64,000 nucleotides of DNA from Archegozetes longisetosus (lineage: Eukaryota > Arthropoda > Arachnida > Sarcoptiformes > Trhypochthoniidae): positions 3,844,001 through 3,908,000 of the forward strand of contig JAEMBT020000001.1 in NCBI GenBank assembly GCA_018873245.2, written 5' to 3'. The position numbers were made by a program, and so were the translations under genes. How positions within the stretch are numbered: position 1 is the stretch's first letter; each line of letters opens with the position of its first letter. Below are positions 1 through 9,964 of this stretch, one piece after another. Below the pieces are notes generated by a model, which was given only the letters and a program-made list of their open reading frames with translations, had not been told where the DNA came from and searched no databases.

Positions 1-42
1 TCGACTAATAGCGAGGCTCAACAGCAGATCACCACTACTTCC

Positions 43-1799
43 ATGGAGACTAAACTTCAATCGAGTGACACCAGTTTCACAACTGATCAGCACAACAACC
101 ATTTCAATAACAATTCATCTATAGATCAAACATTGAATCCTTCGCTTCAACAATCATATCAATCTTATTACTCATACTATTCTGCTTATAATATGCCACA
201 AGTTATGCCTCAGAGCTATCCGTACTACGTTCCAGTCGTTCAGCCAATGGTTCCGGTCATCCCTACATTACAACAACAAAACCAATCAGTAGTTAACTTA
301 AATAATAAAACTAAACCAGATGTCAATGAAGACGATTATGGTGAAGAAGAAGATGATGATGAGGAAGATGATGATCCGACAGTTGCGAAAAAACCATCGA
401 CTAAAGCATCGAATGTGTTACCAATTCATTGTAATGATAAAATGGGTTTAAATCCATTAATCTATACTAATATACAGCAAAGTCCATACTTTAAGAATAA
501 TTTGTTTCAGTTGAAAACTTATCACGAAGTTATTGACGAAATTTTCTATAATGTTAAGCATTTGGAGCCCTGGGAAAAGGGCTCTCGAAAGGTTCGTTTT
601 GTTTATTCTTTTTATTTACATTTGACGAGAGGTTTAGGTATTGGGGAGTCATGTCGTTATCAGAACAATGTTTTCCTATTCATCTATTCCTACCTGAATT
701 AAAATATTGTTGATGTATTAAGTCTAATTAAATTAGGTAAGGGAATGACTCTCTAGCTTGTTGTGGGTCGTAGATTATTGTTCTCACTACCACATCACTC
801 CTTAATACCCAAACTTTTCATCAAGTGTGTCAATTTATTTAGTTTCTAAGTTATTGTAACTTTTGGTATTTTTTTAATTATCAGTTTTTTCTCAATCAAT
901 ATTTAGGACTCAATCTTAAGGAGTTCTCACTTACACTATTTGTCTGTCTATAGATTTATTGGTCTCTCATAAATGTTTCACTGATTATAATCTAATTATA
1001 AATTAACTGAAGGTTGAGTTCAAATTTCTTTTCTTTATTATTCAAATGTATTAATTAGATTGGAGGCCAAACAGGAATGTGTGGATCAGTCCGTGGTGTT
1101 GGGGCGGGAGGTATAATATCGACACCATTTTGCATACTTTACAAACTGTTTACTCTGAAACTGACGCGCAAACAAGTGAATGGTCTCATTCGACACAAAG
1201 ATTCGCCATATATTCGAGCTTTAGGTTTCATGTACATCAGATTCACTCAACCGCCACAACATCTGTTCCAGTGGTTCGAACCTTTTCTCGAAGATGAAGA
1301 AGAAGTTGATCCGAAAGCAGGTGGCGGTCAATCGATGACTATCGGGCAGATGTGTAGACATATGCTGACAAAACTTGACTGGTTTTCGACACTCTTTCCA
1401 CGAGTCCCGGTTCCCATCCAGAAAGATATAGAATCAAAGTTGAAGAAAAGAGACGCCGAATATGAGGAACAAATGCGCGCCGAGAGAGGTATAGAAGACG
1501 GAGAAGTAGAGGAGGAGGAAGAAGACGATACGAAAGATAGGAGAGGTGGTGGGCGTTTTAGGCACGAGAGAAGACGATCGAATTCACGAGAAAGACGTCG
1601 TTCTCGTGAGAGGAGACGATCGCGATCTAGAGAAAGACGATCTCGTTCTAGGGATGATAGGAGTTCGCGATCAAATGATAAGCATAGACATAGACGTTCT
1701 CGATCTCCATACTCGCCTCATTCTCATCGTTACAGTCGTGGCGATTATCGTGAGCGCAATGAACGCGAGCATCACAGACATAGACATCGTTATCAATGA
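43..1799 (+). CDS. PRPF38B: Pre-mRNA-splicing factor 38B (PRP38 family, RS-tailed)
   Basis: Two exons, 43-591 and 1059-1799, give 429 residues. The 467-bp intron has donor AAG|GTTCGT and a pyrimidine-rich stretch before acceptor TTAG|ATT, both in phase 0. The splice rebuilds the family's junction: EPWEKGSRK joins IGGQTGMCGSVRGVG. Residues 1-95 are Gln/Asn/Tyr-rich and 95-111 are strongly acidic. The PRP38 domain begins near residue 124 (NVLP) and includes LKTYHEV, LTRKQVNGLI, DSPYIRALGFMYIR and LDWFSTLFPR. After a Glu-rich linker comes an Arg/Ser-rich tail from about residue 344. PRP38 proteins act in the nucleus during spliceosome activation, and the RS tail is typical of SR-related factors. 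The ATG at 43 has a good context (tccATGG), but the frame stays open to base 1, so the true start could lie outside the window. AATAAA at 1912-1917 is a likely poly(A) signal. Confidence 0.95.
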
Positions 1800-1806
1800 T
1801 TTTCTG

Positions 1807-1812
1807 TTTATT
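1807..1812 (-). terminator. Candidate poly(A) signal, small secreted protein gene
   Basis: The + strand TTTATT is AATAAA on the minus strand, about 150 bp past the stop at 1961. It lies 8 bp beyond the PRPF38B stop codon, so the two convergent transcripts would overlap by about 100 bp or more. Confidence 0.5.
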
Positions 1813-1911
1813 TTTGCAGTAATTATTCCAATTGAGTGGTTTACAAATGCATACAAATATTACAAAATTCAAATTGATTTCTATGAACATTGTATTCGGC
1901 GATTAGATAGT

Positions 1912-1917
1912 AATAAA
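1912..1917 (+). terminator. Candidate poly(A) signal, PRPF38B
   Basis: AATAAA lies 113 bp after the PRPF38B stop codon, in an AT-rich 3' UTR. It sits about 50 bp before the stop codon of the convergent gene. Confidence 0.5.
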
Positions 1918-1960
1918 TATAAGTTGATAACAATAGAAACATTCAAATCATTCAATTTTC

Positions 1961-2617
1961 TTATTGTTTTACTGCTTTTATTCTCAGCCTCGATGATATG
2001 AAGTTAAGTCGCGATTCTTGTTCGTGGGCTCCTTCTTGTGTTTGATGTCCCATTAGTTCATTCTTATCATAATCTGAGTGTTGAGCATTCGTGTCGTAAC
2101 TATTCATGTGATGCATCGGATATGGATTTTCTTTTAAATTAATTTCACTCTCTTTTACAAAAACGGGTACTTTCTGAAGCATAGGTATTTGGTGTTGCAC
2201 TTGAGGCACATATCGAACGATAGGAATGGGTTGATGAACAGGTTGATGGACGGATTGATGGACTGGTTGATGGACAGGTTGATAAATGGGTTGATGGTGT
2301 ACAGGATAGTGTATGGCAGGAACTCTTTTTTGACCAAAAGATATAGCATTTCACAAATTATAAAATATAAATCTCTAGTTTTGAGCAAGTACTTACGGGA
2401 CTCTAACAATAATAGGTCTCGGTTGAGGCAGTGGTGAATGTGGTAATGGACATGGCATCGGATATGGTATAGGAACTGGCACTATTTTTTGTTCCGTTCG
2501 ATGTCCACTACCTCCTCCACCACCGATTATAATAATATGTCCTCTAGATTTTCGTTGTCCAGCCATCACTAAGGTAGTTGTAATAAAAAAATATAAGACT
2601 TGCACAAAAGTTAACAT
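1961..2617 (-). CDS. Small secreted Gly/Pro/His-rich protein with VHQP repeats
   Basis: Two minus-strand exons, 2617-2397 and 2324-1961, give 194 residues. The 72-bp intron has a strong donor (CCC|GTAAGT) and acceptor AAAAAG|A, joined in phase 2. The first ATG is at 2617. Residues 1-20 form a signal peptide (MLTFVQVLYFFITTTLVMAG). Next come a basic stretch, an isoleucine run leading into a glycine run (HIIIIGGGGG, residues 27-36), a Pro-rich stretch (45-70), and repeats of the type VHQP/VYQP (about 81-106) that match a roughly 12-bp DNA repeat at 2228-2300. The C-terminal third is polar and His/Gln/Glu-rich. No catalytic domain is visible. I do not recognise the family; the layout resembles low-complexity cuticle, silk or other extracellular matrix proteins of arthropods, which is inference. 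It is convergent with PRPF38B, with only 161 bp between the stop codons. Confidence 0.8.
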
Positions 2618-2686
2618 TTTTAGGAACAATACTTTTAAATAAGTTTGAGAGTTAGTGTTTAAGCTATTTGAAAAATAAAGTACTTG

Positions 2687-2694
2687 TTTATATA
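2687..2694 (-). promoter_or_regulatory. TATA box of the small secreted protein gene
   Basis: On the minus strand the sequence reads TATATAAA, 70 bp upstream of the ATG at 2617. A start site about 30 bp downstream, near 2660, would leave a leader of roughly 40 nt. A TATA promoter suits a tissue-restricted secreted protein. Confidence 0.55.
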
Positions 2695-2699
2695 GACTT

Positions 2700-4258
2700 T
2701 TCGCTTAGTGACAAACTAGTTTAATAATTGATTTGAAAGAATAAATGTTTGAATTATGAGAAATAATTGGGACGAAGAAAAGGTTTTAAACTGTTCAGAA
2801 GGGTGTGACAAACATATAACCATTTAGTGAGAAGTGGCATCTCCTTCAAAAAGGGCAATTAATTAAAAGTTTTGTTTTCTATATTTGAAAATATAATCTA
2901 TTGTTTAACCTAAGAAACTGATCAATTATATGAAGTGCATCGACATTGAACGACAACGCAATTAGGTATTTAGTTCTCTTTATTAGTTACCATTGACCCG
3001 TTTTAATAATTTCTATAACTCAAAAAACCAATCATCAAAACAATTATAGGAGTTAATCATGTTTTAAAACTTGATTTTCAGTTTGACTCCAATTGACTTT
3101 CTATTGTGGCAAAACTAAATAATTGTTTTTCTGTTGGTTTAAAACTCAATTCAGTGTTGAAAGCCTCGAGAAAATTTCAATGTTAAGTCTATAAAGTGCT
3201 ATAAAGACCTATTTCTAACTGAAATAGCTTTACAGATAGCACTTTATAGCGCTCTAAAGAAGATATATTGATAATAATAGTGAAATTGTAGTGAAATTAT
3301 CGTAAGTAAAAGCATATAGTTTTATTGAACTAGTAATAGTGTTAACCAAAACTAAGTGGATATTGAAAATAGTTATTGATTAGATAAGAGGCTATGATTT
3401 GATTTATTTATAGAATCTTCAAAAAAATTTGAATATTTCACAACGATTGCAGCTTTATCTTAATAAGGCTTACAAATACTTTTTATATTTTTATCTAACA
3501 TATCACCAACCGTTAAATTAATTAGATATTCAGGTAAAATCTATGTTTCTATAGAAATTGTATACTTATCACAATTGATCAGTCCTCAAATTTGAGTAAT
3601 GATTCATTCAACTCGTCAAAGTTGAAAAAATGTCTTTATATAAACTTTTAAAATAACTTTAAAACGTTCGATAATTTGAAGTGAAATGAACTTTAAGAAA
3701 GAAGATAAGTATTGAATTTTGTTGATTGTTCGTTTTTACAGCGCAAACTTCTATAAACTTCAAAACTAGTCAGTTAATCATGGGTTTGATAACATGCAAA
3801 TTACGCAACAATTGAGACATTAATATATATTTATATAATAAAAAATCTTACATCAAATGAAAATTGACTCATTGCTAAACTATAGATTTGTTTGAATTTG
3901 GTTGAAATATTCAAATGAATAAAAAGTTTGATATGTTGCGCTGAAATAATCAGAACTACTAATTGACTAATTGATCTGAAGTGAAGATAATACCAGAAAC
4001 TGATATTACAACTAATACTATATTAGTTGAGGATTGAGTTGTTTTGAGTGTAGTTCATATCCTATAATAATGTTTAGTATTACTGAGTTGGCATAATATA
4101 GCATTCGTGAGATTGCATAAGTTTTCAATATTGAAATATGTTGACACGAGCCAATAAATAAGAAATAAGTTACAAAACTTCATAATCAGCTTCTATTTTG
4201 AAGCTGTAAAATCTCTTGTTTGTTCAACTTAAAACAAAGTTTAATACAATGAATTTAT
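2700..4258. other. Intergenic spacer with a strong hairpin
   Basis: No reading frame here looks coding. The only structure seen is the hairpin at 3189-3249. The rest is AT-rich unique sequence between the promoter side of the small secreted gene and the 3' end of the nucleotidase gene. Confidence 0.6.
3189..3249. repeat. Near-perfect 61-bp inverted repeat (hairpin)
   Basis: The outer arms are 3189-3206 and 3228-3249. Their first 14 bp (CTATAAAGTGCTAT) pair perfectly, then a 4-nt bulge precedes AAAG/CTTT. A second stem, CTATTTC at 3209-3215 with GAAATAG at 3221-3227, closes on a 5-nt loop (TAACT). It could be a tiny MITE, a structured RNA or a hairpin precursor; nothing in the sequence decides between them. 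Confidence 0.7.
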
Positions 4259-4259
4259 T
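4254..4259 (-). terminator. Candidate poly(A) signal overlapping the nucleotidase stop
   Basis: The minus strand reads TAAATAAA, so AATAAA begins inside the TAA stop codon (4261-4259). I found no better AATAAA in the next few hundred bases, so the 3' UTR may be only about 20-30 nt. Confidence 0.45.
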
Positions 4260-6172
4260 TAAAAATGTTGTCTGAAAGCAATTAAAAATACACAAAGAAC
4301 AAGAAGAACATTAAGCGGAGAACTATTATTGTTGTAAATGCTAGAACCAAGATTTTGACCTGATACAAAGATAATTCTATCTTCTAATCCAGTAAAAATA
4401 GGAGAATAATCTTGGACATAACGAACAAAAATCTCATAATCTAAATCTCCCTCAGTAGAGAAATCATTTGGATCTATCATTGTATAGTTATCACCTCCGT
4501 CTACTAAATATTTATTTATAGCTACTGAATAAGTCTTTGAAATATCAAAATCTTCGTAATGAGGTACAAGACAATCAGTACATCGAACTCTAACTTTTAC
4601 TAATCGATTACCAGAGGGTTTGCTAAGGTCATACTGAAGTCGAAGTCCTGAGACTTGCATAAAGGCTCCCGAACCGCACCGAGAGCCTGAATGCTGGAGA
4701 ATTGACCAAAGCACAGATCCATTAACTCTAAGAATTCCAACTTGATTTCCAAAAGGAGAAGCATCGACAGCGTTTCTCCTAGTTATATTTCCAGCACTGA
4801 TAGTAGTTCTAACGGAACCTCCATTTACGAGAGCAATTGGAACAGAAGTCCAACTTCTCTTTGATTTTCTAGTTAGTTCGATATAGTGTGAAACAAATGC
4901 GTCTGCTATAGCATTACCTAAATTGCATTCTTGTGATCTGCAATTCGAGTTTGATAGCTGGACCAATGTTGATCCAATCACTTTACCAGATTGTTCATTT
5001 ATCACTACCGCGACATCTTGCACTTGTTTCGATGTTTCTGGATCTGAAAAATTTCTTTCATTATCATACTGTATAATGACAGAATGATGAAATTCAAACT
5101 AGGAAATCAAGCCATTTTCTAAACCTTCTATTGTACTGTTGTCGAGCAGAATAGGATTTCCACCATAATCCACAATTTTCCCATCTTCATCAAAAAATAA
5201 ATCTAGTTTTCCGAGATATTTACCAAATTCAAAGTCCTGTACTACAAGTGTCTTACCATCAGATCCATGATCGAAAACAACTGGGTATTTGTCTTCTGGT
5301 ATTTCAATAGAGGGAAGCTTTTGACCGGTGTATAGAAAAGTATGGCTATGACCGCCAACTACGACATCAAGATCTGATATTTTTTGAGCGATTTCTTTAT
5401 CTTTTCCAAAGCCTGAATGTCCGAGAGCTATAAAAATGTTCAAACTATCTCCGTGTTCAGCTTTTAAACTATCTATTTCACTTCTAATGCTATCAATCTC
5501 ATCATTGAATTTCAAATTTTTGCCCGGACTCGCTAGAAATGCAGTGTCTGGTGTTATGTATCCAATAATAGCTATTTTTCTGCCATTGATTTCCCTAACA
5601 ATTGACGGTTTAATAAGATCTCTCAAATCTGGTTCACGGCTCGCATTAATATTACAGCCAAGAATTGGCAAATTGCCTTCTGCCTGATTATTGTATGACA
5701 TGTTTCTAATAAAAGGCACGAGTCCTTTGACTCCATCATCAAACTCATGATTGCCTAAAGCCATTGCGTCGTGTCTCATAAGTTTGACAAACTGTGCCAC
5801 AACTTGCCACTTCAAGAAAGTATACCAAACCGTTCCCTGGAAGTGATCGCCAGCATTCAAGAACAAAACATTTTCATATTGGTTTCTAATTTCCTTCACC
5901 TTTAATACATAAGGAAATAATTTTAAAAGCAAACTTGAAGTAACATTTCATGAGTTAAATCTTACTTTAGATACAGTTCGAGCGACGCCACCAAAACATT
6001 GTTCATCAGGTTTACAATCAGAACCATAAGTATTCATTTGTTCATAATGTGTGTGAAAATCGTTATTATGTAAAATAGTTAAGTTAAATGATAAACAAAT
6101 TTGCACATAATTATTAGACAAAAAAACTACGAAAAAAAATATTATAGATCTGTATATAATGGCAAACTTCAT
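4259..6172 (-). CDS. GPI-anchored ecto-5'-nucleotidase (CD73/apyrase family)
   Basis: Three exons, 6172-5966, 5899-5125 and 5043-4259, give 588 residues; the introns are 66 and 81 bp. The start is the first ATG. The family hydrolyses extracellular 5'-AMP (or ATP/ADP in secreted apyrases) to adenosine at the cell surface. Residues 1-28 form a signal peptide. The N-terminal metallophosphatase domain shows D38 and H40 (NDFHTH), D87, the GNHEFD motif (N119, H120, D123), H230 and H253. The C-terminal nucleotide-binding domain has CRSQEC (362-367), NGGSVR (401-406), PFGN (424-427) and GGDNY (510-514). The Cys pairs 53/59, 362/367 and 482/485 match the family. The tail, NNNSS near 565-569 followed by a hydrophobic run, is a GPI signal, which favours a membrane-tethered nucleotidase over a secreted salivary apyrase. 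Two substrate-pocket positions differ from the vertebrate enzyme (His255 for Asn, Tyr514 for Phe). Minus-strand AATAAA at 4259-4254 overlaps the stop codon. Confidence 0.94.
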
Positions 6173-7447
6173 AGTTAGAAGAAAAAATTTTGAACTGAAA
6201 ACTATGGACAATTAGATTGATTTTCTGTTATGATAAGTCACTAAGTTTGTCACAGGTGGAAAGCAATTAATTGTGCAGCAAGTCTATTGTACATTCACAG
6301 CTGCTGTTAAGTAAAATATTTTATTGAATGCTCATATAAATACAGTGCATAACACTAGTTTCAAATTTGCAGCAATTGCAATAAAATAACTTGTTTTTTA
6401 TGAGATTTTCTACACATTGTTATACTTTGAAATAATTATATGACATTTGAATCTGTGCCATAAGTGATATGGAATTCATTATGGATTCTATTTATCACTT
6501 GAATTACCTTAAAAGTGATGATACACTGCTTTACGAGGCAGTTTTATTTCAGTTTAGTTTGTACTTTAATCACAACTGTTCAGATAAATTTGGACAACTT
6601 TTATCTTAAAATAAACCATATTCAGTTGTGTACCAAATCTTCAGATATGTTTCAGATAAATTAATCAAAAATTATTTATTTAGAAACATTTAACTTGTAT
6701 AAAAAGCATTTCCAGTTTTAGGATTGGAAAGAGGAAAAAGTTCGTTATAGTTATGGGCAAAACAGAGGTAGTAAGCTACATTACAAAGTTGTCTAGGCTA
6801 CATTCAAACGCACTCTTAGGCATTAGGCATTAAATCAGTCAATTTCTATCACCTTATTGCTCTTTCTGTTTTCTTTTTCAGATTATTTGCTTATTTATCT
6901 CTTTTATTCTGAGATGTTCTCAAAGTTTGCTTTCGATAAAACAAGAATTCGCAACAATAAAAATTAAACATCAATTTATGAATATTCTTATTGAGTGTTT
7001 CGATTGCGAGAATACTTGAAAGCTATGTTGTATATAAAGAAAAGTTATTGGAATTGATTGGAATATTGATATTTAATCAAGCGTTCTCTTGATCATTACA
7101 TAAAGTTATATTATATAAAAAAATGTCTATACTCTCTTACGCAATTTCATATCTAATATGCAAACAATGCTTACAGCCCTCTTGATCGCTCTTATTTCGA
7201 GCTTAAGGCAAAATTGGAAGCATAAAATTTAGGGATCAAATAAAATGCTAAAAAGGCTTTCTTTTCTCGAACGGATGCATAGCATCAAAAACCCCTGTTT
7301 AGAGGAATGTCTAACGAAAGCAATTTTAGGCGATTACCAATCCATCACTTGGTGTCAAACGACGCAAAAAATTGGTACAAATGAAAAGCACGGGTTTGGA
7401 TAGAGTTAGAGTAAGTTTTTATTGAACAATATATGGCAATAGAAGTA

Positions 7448-7673
7448 CACCTTAAAACTTAGTAATCGGCGATAGATACGAACAAGGTCTGATGTAGGTT
7501 CATCGCTATACTTTTAGGGCACGTTTCCCATAACATACATTGTTAGTTAATACATGTACATAATATACATTTTATTATTAGATGTACTTTTATAAATATA
7601 TGAATAACCACTTAGATACATCTATACGCACCGCTTACTCTAGTTGCTATCAAGATTAATAAGCTTTTAGCTG
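7448..7673 (+). mobile_element. MITE, subfamily B, copy 1
   Basis: A 226-bp element flanked by TA on both sides. The left end (CACCTTAAAACTTAGTAATC, then GCGATAG) is the inverse of the right end (GTTGCTATCAAGATTAATAA, ending in AGCTG|TA). The interior matches the copy at 48411 (shared GGGCACGTTTCC and CTTTTATAAATATATG) but not subfamily A. No transposase is encoded. TA flanks and such ends suit a Tc1/mariner-type non-autonomous element. Confidence 0.75.
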
Positions 7674-8517
7674 TACATATACTCTATTTCATGAGACCCC
7701 AAACTCTATGAAACTAGTAATTTTGAATCACAGCCTCTTTTCCTTTACTTCTTTGGCTGTTTTCTCTATAGAAAAGAACTGTTTTCTATGGTTTAAAAAA
7801 GACGTTGTCATGAATTTTGATGAATCGCAAAGATTAGCATAGCTTTAGCTCTGCTTTTCATTTGGGTAAAAGCATTGCCAATGAATAGACGGGTTTTCGC
7901 AACTTCTCTATTGCATAGGTGTGTAAGAAATCAGTACTGCTTTCAGTCTATCATTGATTTTCTTGGCTCACAAGTTAGAAAAATCCAATCTTTCATCAGG
8001 ACTGAATCAATTCGTTTATATCGCTCCTTCAGATAGTTTCATTACTAACATTTCAAACTTTTTTTGCATTCAAATCAAATTCTTTCAACTATTGATCAAA
8101 AGGAATGAAGATTCGGATTGATGCAATTGATGCAATAATCATTCAGATGAACTTTTTCGAATATATATAGTCGAATGAGTTCTATCTTCCGTTGTTTTAA
8201 CGCTATAGGTAGAGCTTTATAGCGTTCACTTTGCAATATCAAAATGATAATTGACGTTAATTGTTAAATAAGTTTTTTGGTTTCACATATTCTGTGTGTG
8301 AGAAATGGTGATAACGATTTGTCAGATTTGCTTTTATAACGATTCTGACTTTAAATAGATTATAATTTTATCAGTTATGAAATTTTATTGATAATCGAGT
8401 AGTTGAATTACTAGTGTATTGGGAATCAGGGTATCATTATTAGAAAGAATACTTTCATTTGTTGATGATTATGAAAATGATTCATTAGTCAAAATTTCAT
8501 AACTAATTCCAGTGACT

Positions 8518-8595
8518 GAGTCCCTACAGCATTTAATATTAGCTTAAAAATTTCATCACTAACTTTGTAACTAATGTTCAGTGCTATAGGGATTC
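8518..8595. repeat. Short inverted-repeat element, 78 bp
   Basis: The left arm GAGTCCCTACAGCAT (8518-8532) is an imperfect inverse of the right arm AGTGCTATAGGGATTC (8580-8595). The interior is AT-rich. It may be a minimal MITE or a chance pairing. Confidence 0.35.
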
Positions 8596-9729
8596 AACCA
8601 TTGAAATTAATTATAAAAATTTCACTATTGTATTAGCCTTTATTAATTTGATTATTTTCAACAGATTGAAATATTGTTTCTAAGAAACATCCTGATTCCG
8701 CGTACACTTCATTCTCTCCCCCAGTGTCAGCTCATATCAAAACTTTTAATTCGTTCGCAATAAATTAATGATCTGATTAGATCTTCATGTACTGAGAAGT
8801 TTCAAAGCATTTCAAATGCAGGATTGAATTCATTTTGAATTTCTTTTATAACCAATAGATGGTTCGCATACCACAGATTTATGTCATACGACAATTGATT
8901 CTGTTGTGATACTTCTATCTCCGCAATCCTAAAATTATTTGATTTTGTTGTGAAATGAGGAAAGATGAAAGAATATTTGAGATAAGACTTAATTATGAAG
9001 AGATAATTTGAAAAATTGATGTTTTGACTGCAAACTGATTGATTTTGCACTAGCAGTGTATTGCTTATACAGTTAAACCTGTCTAGCTTAAACGCGAGGT
9101 TAGATGGCTTAAAAAACAATAACAACTAAGCCGTCATTTTCCATGGGCTTATTCAGTCTTTTTTTAAAAATGATTCAACTGCATGTTTCAGTTGACAGAC
9201 TTTACTATAACTCCATGATTGAGATTCTGAATCAATTTGAGAATTTAGAGTCTAAACTTTGAAACGCTGTTCATTAATCAACTGGAACAATGAGTTGTTT
9301 GAACATAAACGCAAACATTTAATATTTCAATCACATTGAATGACGGCTCCAGTAAACCAAATAAATGATTGCAATCTCTTGTAATGGTTTGTTTGATAAG
9401 TGGTTTTATTCTTAGCCAGAAAATTAATAATTGTAAACAAGAATATTGGATAACAAAATAGATGTATTTTATATGCTATTTACAACTTAGCCTCAAATTA
9501 GATCTTAAAGATTCGTTCATCTCCTTTGGGTTAGATTTAGACTACTCATCAAATAATCATTCATTAGTCTTTCATTAGTCATGAGCTTAGCTTTTATTCG
9601 CTCTTTTCCTACTAATTAATACTTAATTTAGTTTCTCCAACTGTTTCTATCAGTAACTCATTCTTTCAATTGTTCTGATAAGCGAATCTATTCAAACAGG
9701 TTATATTCTTCTCATTTTTACTATTTGTA

Positions 9730-9964
9730 CACTCAAAAGCTTCATAATCGTTGATAGTAACCATATGTGATGCGTTATGTGCCATATTTTACATCAGATC
9801 ATTATATTGAAGATATTAAGAAATTTATTGAATATTCTTATAGAGTATTCTTATAGAATATTCAATTATAGCAATAAAAATATGTCAAATCAAATTCCAC
9901 TTAAAACTAACACGCATCACAGCTCCTTACTTGTTGCTATCGCCGATTATTAGGTTTTCAACAG
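9730..9964 (+). mobile_element. MITE, subfamily A, copy 1
   Basis: A 235-bp element flanked by TA. The left end contains ATAATCGTTGATAG, and the right end (TATCGCCGATTATTAGG) is its inverse. The interior shares TGATGCG, CATCAGATCATTATATTGA and the CAAATCAAATTCC block with the other A copies. Confidence 0.8.

Noticed and set aside
5044-5098. In-frame extension YDNERNFS upstream of the third nucleotidase exon
   Set aside because: It can be read, but joining it to exon 2 would need a donor that does not exist before the TAG at 5099. The donor GAAG|GTTTAG and acceptor TTTTTCAG|AT give an uninterrupted match to the family.
6172-6211. Longer nucleotidase N-terminus starting at 6211
   Set aside because: That codon is TTG; the first ATG in frame is at 6172 and starts a normal signal peptide. 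The same reasoning moved the small secreted gene's start from 2629 (TTG) to 2617.
8802-9125. 107-residue minus-strand open frame
   Set aside because: The longest frame in the desert, but composition is ordinary for AT-rich noise (Phe/Leu/Asn/Ile), there is no family motif, and no splice or promoter context.
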